Positions 22,755 to 35,183 of a stretch of 64,000 nucleotides of DNA are shown piece after piece. The DNA is from Haliclona indistincta. Its lineage: Eukaryota > Porifera > Demospongiae > Haplosclerida > Chalinidae. Positions within the stretch are counted from its first letter, which is position 1; each line of letters opens with the position of its first letter. The stretch spans positions 5,495,781-5,559,780 of the forward strand of contig OZ024786.1 in assembly GCA_964017065.1 (NCBI GenBank). Reading direction: 5' to 3'. The notes under the pieces were generated by a model that was given only the letters and a program-made list of their open reading frames with translations, was not told where the DNA came from and did not search any database. Made by a program: the position numbers and the translations under genes.

Positions 22755-22799
22755 ATGGATCACGGAGAGCACATATTTGTCTGGAGTCTTCGAAGAACG
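22755..22799 (+). CDS. Candidate first coding exon
   Basis: ATG followed by 15 codons (MDHGEHIFVWSLRRT) ends exactly at a GTAAGC donor. A 2.5-kb transposon begins 124 bp downstream, so it would lie in the following intron. I found no matching downstream exon; the call rests on the start/donor pair alone. Confidence 0.25.
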
Positions 22800-24059
22800 G
22801 TAAGCTCGTATAGGATCACTAATCTGCGGTTGCCAGATAATTATAACCGCCTTACAGATTCTACAAACAAGCGTGGGCAGGGCTTGTATGCACAGCATAC
22901 AAGCGTAGGCGAGCCGATATGTATGTTACTGACCATTTTGCAACCCGGACCGTTTTAAAACGGGCCGCCGGCTTGAAATGGGCTGGCCCATTTAAATCCG
23001 GCTGGCCCAACTTAAAATGACGTTAGCGCGTCAGCCCGTTTTAAAACCGCGGCATGATACATTAGCATACATTATTGAATGTACTCTTTTTTATAGAAGT
23101 GTCGTTCTAGCTAGTTCCATATAGGCTCTCTGGCACATCTATGCTCTGCATGCTTACTCTACGTACGTGTACATCTTTGCACAGCCATAGTGCACCACCG
23201 TGCTTTCTTTGTCAACTTCATGTAAATTTTAACATACAGTATGATGCATGCTAGGTACAGTGAGTTTAAAGACTACAGTGCTTGTGAATTTGTGTTGGGA
23301 TTCTTCATCATTAGTGCAAGAGACATCACCTACAGTGCAAGAAAATGTTCGGTACACAAAGATTAGTACACGAATACTTCTTTCCACTCCTCAGTTTGGC
23401 GTCAGCATAGACTTTAGAGTACAGGGACTGGAAACGCTAAATCAAAACATATTACGTGACATCACACTCGCGTATGCACCCGCGTTTCGCTTTTCTAGCT
23501 GCCACGCCTTCATGGTCTTCTTCTACACTCAGTTTTGACGATCAATACCGCGCGACAAAAGGCTTTGGCAAGTTTCTGTTGATGTCAGTAGTTAGTCTAC
23601 AGTCACTCGTCTACGTGTACTAGCCTATACTCGTTCAAACGCTCGTTTATACCGTTCCAGTTGTTCTCATACACAGAGACGACGTGTTTTGAGTGTTTGT
23701 GTTCTTTTTCTGAAAAGGATAAGCTGTCCATTTGTTTGCTTTAAGTTGAATAACTTTTAAGAACCACTGTCTATCGCCTAGTCCAGTTTATTTTGCCCTA
23801 ATAACTTGATACTTTGTGTAAAGGGGTTCACAACATACATTTTAACAGCTATAATATTAATGTTTTTGTGTTCTTTTTTCTCTTCGGTTCAAAAAGCTAT
23901 ATACAATTTTATAATATATCTTATAATATAACTATTGGGATGTAGCTTAAGTGTATTTTATTTACTACTGAGTAGTTGGTAATGCCTACAGCTTCATTGT
24001 TATCACATCAGTAAATCATCACTATAATAATGGTTTAATAATGTGATTTTGATTTTAGC

Positions 24060-24260
24060 AAAGTCTTTTGTGGAATTAACAAGATTTCTTCTGAAGCAGT
24101 CAGGTGTTCATTGTGTCTTAAGTACAAAACTTTCCCAAGACAAATTGGAATCGTTTTTCGGAAAGCAGCGAATGAAAGGGATACTGTGAAAATCCTAACG
24201 TCTAGTTTCCTATAAGGTGCACAATCACTGCGGGTTCAAGGGTCTACTGCATTGAAGCTA
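24060..24260 (+). pseudogene. Transposase C-terminal remnant
   Basis: The frame gives VELTRFLLKQSGVHC, LSTKLSQDKLESFFGKQR and, after a frame change and stops, AQSLRVQGSTALK. The SQD.LE.FFG.QR signature is the conserved C-terminal segment of P-element/THAP9-like and related transposases. It follows an acceptor-like TTTTAG. Stops and shifts make it inactive. Confidence 0.5.
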
Positions 24261-24477
24261 TGCTAGGGGTAACACAAACAGAGGGCATAGTTCACAGCAT
24301 CAGATGGTGACTGTAGATGACACTCCACTTCATAAACACAGATAATCAGATCATGAAATATTAATGTGTTGTTTTTAACTTTTTATTTTTTTTACCATTC
24401 TCAGTATGAATAAGATGAGCTCAACTCAGCATTATAGTTACATGTATGCATGCCAACATAATCGATTTAAAGAATAC

Positions 24478-25000
24478 TATTAAGCATCTTATCTAGCTCA
24501 AATTGTTCTTCGTCATCAGTCATAATAAACAAACTTTCAGCTTCAATCCTTAATTCACGTAAACCTGTTGTCTTCTTGGTCGACTTCTTCACAGTCTGCT
24601 TATATTGCTCTACGAATTCCCCAGCTGATGTTAACTATTGTTACTAGGTAAAGTTTTACAACTTCGATCCACTAAAAGCGTTTTGTTGCATCTTCGTCTA
24701 GGCCTGCTGTAATGGTTGACCAAGCTCAAGCAACTTCATCAATAATCTCGTCTTTACTATGTTCTCTCTGTGTCTTGTACATCCTCAAACAGAAATTCTG
24801 AAAGCGAAACTATAAACAGTTCTCTTCGTGAGTCATCAACATTCAGACTTGCGTCCAGTAACTGCTGTGCTCGTTTCCTTTGCAAGAACCATTCGCGGGG
24901 TGGCCAAGGAGAAGTCGGGATCTTTTGGAATAGCTGCTATAGCGCGGCATAGCCTTTCAGTAGCAACCACTCGACTATCCATGCTTGCCGCTCGAGTAGC
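24478..25000 (-). pseudogene. Second, minus-strand coding remnant of the same transposon
   Basis: The minus strand reads GEFVEQYKQTVKKSTKKTTG then LRELRIEAESLFIMTDDEEQ and ends at a stop near 24482. Further upstream (about 24800-24980) a start with DSRVVATERLCRAIAAIPKD shifts frame into RKRAQQLLDASLNVDDSRRE. It looks like a separate small acidic protein encoded opposite the transposase. Family unknown. Confidence 0.4.
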
Positions 25001-25544
25001 AATAATTTTACGGAAGTATACTGAAAGCGAAACGCGGGTAGTTTCTCGTAATCCCGGGCGTTTCCAGTCCCTGTACTCTAAAGTCTATGGCGTCAGGAAG
25101 AAAGCGTTCGGTCAAGAAAAAGTTAAACGAATCTTCCATCACGGATCGTCGCTAGCAGTGAGAACTCTGCACTATAGTCTAAGCTGTGTGTAACAATCTA
25201 ACAGTACTCACTCAGCTGCATCGACAACATGAGGCAGGGCATATCCATACGCTTGATCGTCTATATCGCGCAGATACAATACTGCGTATATCGCGCAGTT
25301 AAATTGCTGCTGGCTTTAAAAACGGGTTAGCCGGCTTTGAAACAGGCCGGCCGGCTTTAAAACGGGCCAACGGCTGTAAATTGGTCCGTAACATGTACAG
25401 CATAACTAGCTACAAGTTTAAAATTGTTAATAATAAAGAAAAGCCATCAACAACAGGAAAACTAAACTAATGGTGGAAACAAAGATGGCTCAGTACGTGC
25501 TGATATTGAACTGCACTTCAGAAAGAAAGGACACAAACAAGATA

Positions 25545-25920
25545 ATTAAAAAGATTTCTATCGAAATCAAAAGGATGTAAGGTTGTGAAATCTGCTACTG
25601 GTCCACAATGTAACTAAAAGGAACACATCGGAGGATGAAACGACTTGACTTGCTAATAACAGACCATAGATCCCTACATCAGTGGCTGTACATAAGATCA
25701 ATATTTGTCACAAGCTGAATGCACGTCAGGTGTCAGTCAACAGCAACTAGCTGAACTAGCTATAGCCAACCACAGCAGCCACTGATGTAGGGATCTATGG
25801 TCTGTTAGCAAGTCAATCGTGTTACCATTCCATGCTTGTTCCTTGTTAGTTTACATTGTGGACCAGTGGTAGATTTCACAACCTACATCCTTTTGATTTC
25901 GATAGAAACCTTTTTAATTA
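25545..25920. mobile_element. Foldback element, ~375 bp
   Basis: The left arm AAAGATTTCTATCGAAATCA... through ACCATAGATCCCTACATCAG is the inverted copy of the right arm CTGATGTAGGGATCTATGGT...TTTGATTTCGATAGAAACC. Arms are about 130-150 bp around a 100-bp centre. A partial copy lies at 7190-7440. Confidence 0.8.
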
Positions 25921-26050
25921 TCTTGTGCTGTTACTAGTGATGCTGTTATTAGTGTCTCTACTACAGTTATGTTGTTGCTGTTCCTGTAACGACGCCTGAA
26001 CTTTCCAGACTTAAGTTTTGAAATGTCCATGAAAATAATGTCCATTTGTA

Positions 26051-26700
26051 AATAGAGAGGTTTAGATTCACATCGACGGCTAACGGTAAACGCCTGTGAC
26101 GTCACCATAATATTACGGACAAACACGTGTGTATACTGACAAAAGCGGAAGTATAATTGGCGTGTGCCGAAGCTCAACGCAGTCAGAGACTCAGAGCACT
26201 GCCTGCACTGCTAACCTAGCCAGCTTTGGCGATCTACAACTTGTGAAGTCATCATTGTAGCCTTCATGTATTGCCACTGTAACACAGAAGCTCTAAAGTG
26301 AAAACACGTGGCCATGCATGTAGGTGCTTTCAAGTTGTTGTGCTAGCTATGGGCTAGTTCCAGCTCTTAGCTTCTAGGTCTCCAGAGTAAGCCAAGCATA
26401 TTGGATAGTGATATAGCAATCGCATTATCAAACATTGATTATCGATTGCCCAAGGTACGTAAGTAAGCTCTACTTTGGTCTAGACTGGTCACTGGTCGCA
26501 TCATGCCGCATTTGCTGACGCCAAAAAGTGGCTGTAGACGAGAGTAACCACCGTCGTGGCTATTTGAATGGCGACTGGATTAAAATTTATGACGTAAGCA
26601 CACTATCTGTATTCAATTTTGTATTGCCCTCAATGAGAAAGCGTGACGTCACAATTTAGCGTTCACGTTCACCGTCGACGTGAATCTAAACCTCTCTATT
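26051..26700. mobile_element. 650-bp MITE with AATAGAGAGGTTTAGATTCA termini
   Basis: Both ends are inverted copies over about 28 bp (AATAGAGAGGTTTAGATTCA then CRTCGACGG). Just inside each end lies a TGACGTCAC palindrome. A partial copy ends at 28383. No target duplication is clear. Confidence 0.75.
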
Positions 26701-26870
26701 AAGGAGACAAGGATTGTATTGTACGTGATGGCAAATTTTCACTAATTTCTTGGTAAATATTCGTGAGCCTCAAAATAATTTTAATATAAACAACAGGGTA
26801 CATTGTTACTAAAACAATAAAGGAGATGATAAGATAGGACCCTCCATAACGTCAGGTAATTAAGCATTAC

Positions 26871-26978
26871 CTGTAATGATGATTCCTGTTCGATTAGATT
26901 TGCAATTGTTGTAACACATTGAGGATATTTCCCCAGTACTTTACCAAGCATGAAACCAAGCGATAATGAATCATCAGC
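26871..26978 (-). CDS. Internal exon of an unrecognised host gene
   Basis: A 108-nt frame bounded by ...TTTAG acceptor and CAG/GTAATGC donor encodes 36 residues including SLGFMLGKVLGKYPQC and TTIANLIEQESSLQ. It joins in phase with the exon at 27254-27312. The helical, leucine-rich pattern suggests an alpha-helical protein. Family not recognised; the rest of the gene lies in the gap or is hidden among repeats. Confidence 0.5.
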
Positions 26979-27253
26979 CTAAAGTAAATAAATAGAGTTA
27001 AATTCTTGACATAACCATAGATAGTTCAAAGCAAGAGAACCATGCAACCTAACAATGATAACCTAACAACGAGCTCACATTGTCAGGTGGAACATGTGGG
27101 TGCATGGGTAAGCCTTGTGTGCTGCCATAGCTAAGCACACGAGCTAGGGGTTAACAAGGTCACATGCGGATTTTACCCAATAAAGATATATAGGAGAGTA
27201 CAAATAGCCAGGGTTTCAAACATTAGTTGTCCATAGCAGTAAAATAATCATAC

Positions 27254-27312
27254 CTCTTTCACACACTTCTCCACTGTCAACCCATTAGAAGCTAAACAAA
27301 GCACACACTGCG
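27254..27312 (-). CDS. Exon cut by the assembly gap
   Basis: The minus frame reads QCVLCLASNGLTVEKCVKE and ends at a GTATGATT donor, in phase with the next exon at 26978. The 5' part disappears into the run of N. Confidence 0.45.
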
Positions 27313-27512
27313 NNNNNNNNNNNNNNNNNNNNNNNNNNNNNNNNNNNNNNNNNNNNNNNNNNNNNNNNNNNNNNNNNNNNNNNNNNNNNNNNNNNNNNNN
27401 NNNNNNNNNNNNNNNNNNNNNNNNNNNNNNNNNNNNNNNNNNNNNNNNNNNNNNNNNNNNNNNNNNNNNNNNNNNNNNNNNNNNNNNNNNNNNNNNNNNN
27501 NNNNNNNNNNNN
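27313..27512. other. Assembly gap (200 N)
   Basis: Exactly 200 undetermined bases, the look of a fixed-size scaffold-gap placeholder, so the true distance is unknown. A palindromic sequence abuts its right edge. Confidence 0.98.
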
Positions 27513-27895
27513 CGTGTTTCTAAAGATAGAATTTGTGATGGCCGACGGTGCGCGTATGTACAGTTTCGTATTGGATGGAACTGGCCTTCTAGAAGGTAAG
27601 AAGCAGCTTTCCACTATCCCAGGACGATCATGCTTGTCTCCTGGCTTGAGTAGATACTGTTTAAGCAAGAAACAAGTAGAATCCGTGATGGTGGGCCGTA
27701 ATGGTGTTTCTCTACAGCTGATATACGAGCACATGGAGATCGTCTGAGCGTCATCGTGGATGTAGAAAGCTTCTACGAGCTGTTGCTTACCTCAACTAGC
27801 CTCTAGCTGCCAAGTTCCATCTAAAACGAAATTGTACGTACGCGTACCGTCGGCCATCACAATGCTATCTTTAGAAACACGGCCATCCTGTGTGG
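27513..27895. repeat. Inverted pair of a short exon-like sequence
   Basis: 27515-27590 (plus) and 27812-27892 (minus) are about 80-bp inverted copies. Both translate to the same peptide pattern: plus FVMADGARMYSFVLDGTG, minus IVMADGTRTYNFVLDGTW. Each is followed by a GTAAG donor-like site. The minus copy also has an acceptor (CCACACAG) just upstream. Confidence 0.6.
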
Positions 27896-28139
27896 AAGTG
27901 CAATTTTTAATCAAGTGCGTGGGAGTGTCCCGCTCCTACTCTCTTACCACGCTCTCTCTTAATTATGCGTTCCTGCATTGCACAATACTTTCTCATTCTG
28001 CAATCTGATTGGCTCTGCACCAAATCCAGCAGCAACGAGAGGTCAATAAAATCGACCAAAGTAATTAGACATTGGCGGGAAAGATGTGGTCTGTAGACAA
28101 TACTATGAAAATATATCATTCGTACTGGATGGTGAAGCG

Positions 28140-28383
28140 ATGACGTCACACTTTACAATACCTTAAGGACAATAGTAATTGTGAGTGCTAAATTTAGCGA
28201 ATTTAAATCTATGGTTTAGCGTTGTTTGTAAGTAACATTTTCCCAATAATTATTTGTAATAATTATAATTAATGTGTGTGAACTAATTTGTCACTCGCTA
28301 ATTTAGTACATGCAACACTTCGGTATAATCTGTGCAAAAAAAAATTATTTTTGATTATTTACCGTAATCTAAACCTCTCTATT
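28140..28383. mobile_element. Right-end fragment of the AATAGAGAGG MITE family
   Basis: It ends in AATCTAAACCTCTCTATT and has TGACGTCAC near its inner side, as in the full element at 26051-26700. The opposite terminus is missing. Confidence 0.55.
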
Positions 28384-29144
28384 ACAGAATACACCCATAA
28401 TGACAAAAACATTTAACATACCACACTCAGCCATATCGGTACTACACTCAGCCATATCGGTAAGATAACGTTTTGAAGGAGGAAGATCCATTTACCTATA
28501 GGGGAGAAGAATCATTATGGAGGCAGTTTTGTAGCTACCGTGTATAACAATAGTGCTACTGGTACTAGTGTCTCTGATACAGTGATGCTGTTACTAGCGT
28601 CTTTTCAACACCAATTTGGGGAATCGATTCATTTTTCACTACTAAAGCTAGTTTCAGTAAAATTGACCAACAACCACAGATTATAAACAAGAGATACAAA
28701 ATCAACAGTAATGCGTGTGATACACGGATCTTACGAGACATCGAGAACATGTACATGCAGTGGCAATACATAAAGTCAGCATTCATTTGTGAATAGCAGC
28801 ACTCACCAGTGTGACTACAAGACCAGAGCCAGAGCCAACTGTAGAAGAGAAAAATAGTAAACAGAAATAGCTTTGGTCAACAAAACCCAAACAAAAGCAG
28901 CAATAAACAAAAGGTTTTGTCAACAAAACCCAGGCACAAGCAGCAGTAATCTATCAAGGCATGAATAGTGAGAAACACACATTATTGCACAGCTAGCTCT
29001 TAGTCGATATACGTCAAATACAACGAGTCACTGTGGGATTAGGTATTTTGTACAGGTAAAGCCCGTCACAACCTTCAACAATGGATAAAAGACACAAGGA
29101 AAAACAGCACTTGGCAAAAAGTACATACAGGATTGGTAACAGGT

Positions 29145-30241
29145 TAAGGTGGTATGGAAGCGAAGGTGTGAATTTGGAAGAATTTTTTTATTTATGTACA
29201 ATTTCTGAAACATAAAATACTGTGCAAGTTGGAGTTATTATAATGGTTGTTTGAGGTGTGTAGCATGCAATCACAAAACAAGAAGAGGTCCTGAGAATTA
29301 GTGTTCATATTATGGCGCTTCAGATACACCCACTGTATTTGTTAATTCTTCTCAAAGCTATTGCCAGAAGCACTGTATGCCAGTATATTGAATAGAATTC
29401 TATGGAGAACGCCAAGGGCTAGCTTTTCAGCAGAGGCCGCAATTGGATCGCCCTTTAGTATGCCGTAAGGCAGCAAAGAAGCAAACTTGGCTCACTTTCC
29501 TACAAAGACGCCAGTAGGAGCCTACGAAGAGCGTGGAACTGCGGCTTCTGGCCAAAAAGTTAGCACGCTAGTGTACTAGCGGGGAATCAATTCTTACCTG
29601 ACAGTGCTGTTCGGTAGAAAAGTTACCATACTCTTTGTGCACGCTACACGCAGTGGCTACATTATACACGGCCTTAGTCAGACTTTGTGAAAATACATCG
29701 TTTGTTTCATGACTCGACACTCTACAGTAACCTTCTGAGTCATTCTGACCTCCACAAGCCCCACTAGACGCCGTCAGAACCGCAGCACAACCTAGCCGCG
29801 ACCGCAGTGCCCCGCCCTAGCAACGCGTCCACAAATTATGAATAATATTAACATACACGCGCGATAAAACGTACCGCGAACGATCTTGGCTGCAACGTGT
29901 TGTAGCGTCACCTGTTGGCTGTAAAAGCTTTGTTTAGTCTTTGTACAGCTTCTTCTAGCCCTGCGGCTTCTACTTCTACAAGCCATTATAGCTGCCACTT
30001 GCACTAACACCACAGAGACGTTGTACTTACGTATACGGATTATGGGTCGCGTACACGTAGTTAATTGTTATTGCATTCCATCGCCCACGCATAGCAGTAA
30101 CATTTTGTACAACAATATCTTAGCAACCAAGGAGTTTACTTCAATTTCCTTTGAGGATCCTATTTGTATGCACTAACTCTACAACATACTTTAAAATGAA
30201 ACAAATTGAAGAGGTCAAATTTCGCTTCCGTACCACCTTAA
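29145..30241. mobile_element. 1.1-kb TTAA-type element
   Basis: The ends TTAAGGTGGTATGGAAGCGA and TCGCTTCCGTACCACCTTAA are inverted with one mismatch, and TTAA flanks both sides. The terminal GGTGG motif equals that of the MITE at 21893-22097. The interior has no recognisable transposase; a 73-codon minus frame (29792-30013) is motif-free. Confidence 0.75.
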
Positions 30242-32094
30242 GTGAAAGGGCAACTATCACATTGTATTTGCAGCTGTTTAAATTACGCTACACAGAACTT
30301 AGCCATCAAGAACCCAAACAAAAGCAGCAATAAACAAAAGAAGGTTTTGTCAACAAAACCCAGGCAAAAGCACCAGTAATCTAGCAAGGCATGAATTATA
30401 CAACCACACGGTGAACAGGTCAAACAATTCAAGGAGACATTAAACTGTGAGGCAGTAGTGGGTAGACTAACTAGCACTACGTATTAACTACACATTCGCA
30501 TCACACCACACCACACAGTGGGAAATACACGAGCTTGGTATATCAACACCAATTTGGGGAATCAACTCATTTTTCACTATTAAAGCTAGTTGCAGTCAAA
30601 TTGACCAACAACTACAGATTCCCGGATTTTACGAGTCATCGAGAACTAGGCACATGTACATGCAGTTGCAAAACATAGTCATTTGTGCGTAGTAGCACTC
30701 ACTAGTGACGGAGGCCGGGAGAGCACAGGCACTGAGGGCTGGAGATGAATAACTGTAGAAAGACAAAAATATTAACTATAAAACAAAACCCAAACAAAAG
30801 CAGCAGTGAGCTAGCAAGGCATGATACGTACAACCACACGGTGAACTGGTCGCCGTATACACGGACAATTCAAAGAGACCAGTACAATATTATGCTAATG
30901 AGGCAATACAGTTTTAAAAAGAATCCATGGGTGCTGTATGCTAGTGCCATTGACCTACACATTTATACGATGGAACATACTGGGAAAGTTAAGTGTGAAA
31001 TGTTGATGTGTTGTTACATTATGAAATCTACCCGAGGTTTACATTATGCTACACATGTATGTATCAACACACTAACAGAGCATGTTTGCTATTTATTACT
31101 GATTCAGGTTACTGAAGCAAATAGGTTTACAGGATCACAAGCTCAGTATACAAATACATCACCACCCACATAACAAGAGTCACTGTGAGAGCATAGTACA
31201 GGTGCTAAGGCATACATTTACTAGTCTATGAACAGGTTAGCTACCAGAGAAACCACATTTTTTAGCATAGATTGCTCTCAGTCTATATACAATGGGATCA
31301 GGTATTTTGTAGGTAAAGCCAGCCCATCACAATCTTCAACACAACACAGCAAGTTTACATATATAAAATTAATGGTGGTACTCACGCAACAAATTAAGGA
31401 GGGCGGTGATGGATAGCTGCAGCTAGGAGAGAAAATATTTTAGGTTAGAACAAGCAAAAAAGCATGGCAACAAGTATGGGACAGGTTAACCGACAGTGAA
31501 ACGACAACTTAAGATGGATGCAACTGTCACATTGTATTTACAGACACAGTTGGCTGTCTGTCATGCATAGTCTCAACGTAATTACCCTATTCCAAATATG
31601 CACTACAAAACACCAACAGGGTCATAGGCTTAGTGGACATACATCGCGATACGAGTCAATGTGGGATCATAACAGCAAGGACACAGCTACTACACATGAA
31701 CTAGACATCAATGGTGTTTAGACCCAAGAAAAGGCAGTAAACAAGAAACACACACAGGTGACTAGTGCTAATGAAGACATTAGTTCTACATGCAGGAATG
31801 CATCACCATAAACAACTCAGTGGACCTAACTCTTGCCTAGAGACCTTTAAAAGACTAGTTGCTTTCAGTATACAAGCCTTCAAACTAATGATTCACAGTA
31901 TATCAACATCAATTTGGGGAATCAACTCATTTTTCACTACTAAAGCTAGTTGCAGTCAAATTGACAAACAACCACAGAAAATCAACAGTAATGCGTGTGA
32001 TACACGGATCTTACGAGTCACCGAGTACATGTACATGCAGTGGCAATACATAAAGTCAGCATTCATTTGTGCATAGCAGCACTCACAAGTGTGA

Positions 32095-32185
32095 TGAGGG
32101 CAGGAGCCAGATGAGGGCAGGAGCCAGATGAGGGCAGGAGCCAGATGAGGGCAAGAGCCAGATGAGGGCAGGAGCCAGGAGAGCC
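32095..32185. repeat. 17-bp VNTR inside a mini-exon cassette
   Basis: Five copies of ATGAGGGCAGGAGCCAG in tandem, within the copy of the dispersed repeat at 31890-32210. The unit length of 17 would shift the reading frame each time a copy is gained or lost. Confidence 0.85.
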
Positions 32186-32401
32186 TGAGCCAACTGTAGA
32201 AAGAGAAAAAAAGAAAACAAAAGTAGGTTTGGTCATTAAAACCAAAGAAAAAGTAGTAGTAAGCCAACAAGCAGAGACGTTAAACTGTAGTTAGGAGAGG
32301 CAGACTAACTTGCACTACATATTCACATCACACCGCCCAGTGAGAAATACACGAGCTTGGTGCACAATATATTATTAGTCTACACACTAACACTAACAAA
32401 G

Positions 32402-32941
32402 TACCGTAGACGCAGAAATTTTCGAGGGTGAAATATTTCGAGTGTTAAATATTCAAGGAATCTAATTTTCGAGGGTGGTCCCCTCCCTCGAAAATTTGAA
32501 CGAAGCGAAAAATTTTGATAGCGAAAATTTTCACGTTTGAAAATGGCGGGAACAGTTTCGCGGTACCAGAAAGATCTCTGTATCCGCGGATATCATATAT
32601 ATAAAGATATCTGGGAAGCTGCAGTTGGGGAAACACTTGTGTGTGCGTTGGAGCCTAACAATTGCTGTAGAAAAAGAAGGAAAGATCGTTGCAGCTGGAA
32701 TTCGTGCTGACAACGGTCCATGTGGATCTGGTAGCCCGTCAGCAGTTTGATCCACTGGCTTGAAGTAGCACCTGAGAGTCATGTTGGTAGCTGTGTCAAC
32801 ACGTGGGAATGTACCATAATTATTAATTTTCGTTGCACAAGTAATTCGACGATTTAATTTTTGTCGAACTAATATTTAAATTTCGAGGTTAATCCCAGCC
32901 TCGAAAATAAAATCCCCTTGAAAATTTCTGCGTCTACGGTA
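32402..32941. mobile_element. 540-bp MITE, TA target (mariner-like)
   Basis: The ends TACCGTAGACGCAGAAATTT and AAATTTCTGCGTCTACGGTA are perfect inverted repeats. If TA is the target duplication the element proper is CCGTAGACGC...GCGTCTACGG, as in Tc1/mariner MITEs. Internal TTCGAGG motifs repeat near both ends. The 60-80-codon minus frames are not protein-like. Confidence 0.8.
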
Positions 32942-35183
32942 GTCATCTCCTACATGTATCTAAAACACAATTAGGAGTAGGGCACAGCTGCTAGGCATAT
33001 GGCTACAACACATACTACTGTGCGTGTGAACAGGTTGTCAACTACAATGTATAATATGGACCACCAGCTTACAGAAGATTCAAGTCAACAATGGTCAGTC
33101 AGTATACAAGCTGTTTAAACTAATCAAACCAATTCACAGTATATCAAAACCAATTTGGGGAACCAACTCATTGACACTAATAAAGCTAGCTATATCATGT
33201 AGCAGTGAATTTGACCTGGATACAAAAGCAAAAGTCATGTGATACATGGATTAAGAGTCACCGAGAACTAGCATGTACATGCAGTGACAATACATAGACG
33301 ACAGCAAGTCACATAACTGACATCTCAAACAACACAAAATTATTACCACATAAGCATTTTTACCTATGTGCTAATGAGCTCTCAGCAAAACAGTTTTAAA
33401 GAGAATCCACGGGTGCTGTAAAAAGTTCACACGACTGACACATACACTACTAACAGTAAGGATAGGATACACATTAACATGGCCGTAGTGGAAGCTGACA
33501 GGACAGAAGCACTCTTAACTGGAATATAGATGAAAGGGGAAACAGCTCTACTATGCACAGTAAATGGGCAGTACATGGTACGCAACTTGCTACAGTGCTG
33601 CTGGTACTAGTGTCTATGTACTATGTACATGTACATAAGCTTAGTTGGAACCAGTGTACAAGCTCTTTGTTAGTTAACCAAACTTTAATAATCAATAATC
33701 AATCAATCAATACTAACATAGTACAGATGCTAAGGCATACATGTGAAGGCTAACTACCACAGCAGCGGTGGAATGACAGCAGTGGAATTGAATTCCACTG
33801 TTGGAGTCAACCGTGCATGCGTATGCAGTGTATATCAGGTGCTTATTTCTCTCGTTCCAACCCCCTACCAGCGTCTGGGTACGAGGCTAATAAATAAGCT
33901 AGCTTAGCATCAAGTGAAAGTCTCAAAACTACACAAGACTGAAGGGACAATTAGCACTGCACAGTGCCACAACAACAACCTCAAGCCATAATTGTTATGG
34001 ATCGAGTAACCAATCGTAGCTGTAAAATAGAAGGCTAATCCCAAGCACTCATTATATACATACAAACATGGTTCTCTGAATGGTCATTGGGAGTTACAGG
34101 TTAGTCATGATACACTTTCATGCTGTAATATATAGCTAGACAGGTAAGTTACAAACAAGGCATCAATAGTAGCAATTTTGTAGGTGAAGGTCAACTAAGA
34201 GACAATGCATCAGGTGAAGGTGGGAGCGTCTAAAGTGGAAGGCACTCTCAATGTCTATCACATACAAATGCACTGGCAAGTCGTACAAAAATAACATTGG
34301 GAAGTACATACTAGCTAGTCGGGTGGACAGGCTGCAGTGAAATAAGTCGAATTATGAATGAACACTACCACAATCAGTATAATCACTCAAAATCAGAATA
34401 TCAGCACATTAGGGAATCTCCAACACACTCACTAGAGATCAGCCTACATGATACCTACAAGCTACACACACACACACACCCACGAGCAGGGAACAGTATG
34501 TATCAACACACTAACATGAGCATTATAAGATACATTACAGGATTCTATTACTGACACAAACAGAATCAGACTCAGTGCACAAATACAATGAGTGTATACT
34601 GGGTTTAGCAAACAAGAAGTAGCAGCAAGCAAACATGGGACGAGACAGCTGCTAAATATGCAATACATGATTGACAGTCATACATGTACAATGTACTAGT
34701 CAGTGAACAGCTACTATACTGATGATTGAAGACAGATCATACCATTGATCAGCACTGCTTGGTTTCCAGCTGCTGCCATAACTAATTAAAATTCAGTAAA
34801 TGGGCAGTACACAAGCTTACAAGATACAGCGTACACATGTACATGTAATAGGTGTCACTAGTACTAGCTTGGGTGGCAGAAGAGAGGGGTGCCGAGTCAA
34901 GCAAAATGTCCGCAAACTACCTCTACTATTTTATTACAATTTACATAGATATTCAAGGAAGAGACAAGTTTTACACTGTACGAGTACAACGAGTCATAGG
35001 CATTGGACAATTGACTCCAAGTACACAACCCCAGTGCTACACAATGTACAAATATGGGACGAGCAAATGTGAAACAAGTCATCGTGTAGTGTCATAACCT
35101 CAGTGAAAAAACTATACAACACACGGTGAACAGGTCAAGTACTGCATATTATTTGGACAATTCAAGAATGCTGATGCAGTATG

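Larger units (their letters stand above)
22924..25393. mobile_element. Decayed 2.47-kb DNA transposon (P-element/THAP9-like core remnant)
   Basis: The ends TGTTACTGACCATTTT and the reverse complement of AAATTGGTCCGTAACA form degenerate TIRs flanked by TGTA on both sides. Subterminal GC-rich blocks (GTTTTAAAACGGGCC-like) occur at both ends. Further inside, 23405-23435 and 25055-25085 are inverted copies (TAGAGTACAGGGACTGGAAA). Internal coding remnants lie on both strands: 24060-24260 plus and 24478-25000 minus. Confidence 0.6.

Noticed and set aside
27285..27734. 149-codon minus-strand frame
   Set aside because: It spans the run of undetermined bases and is not a real reading frame.
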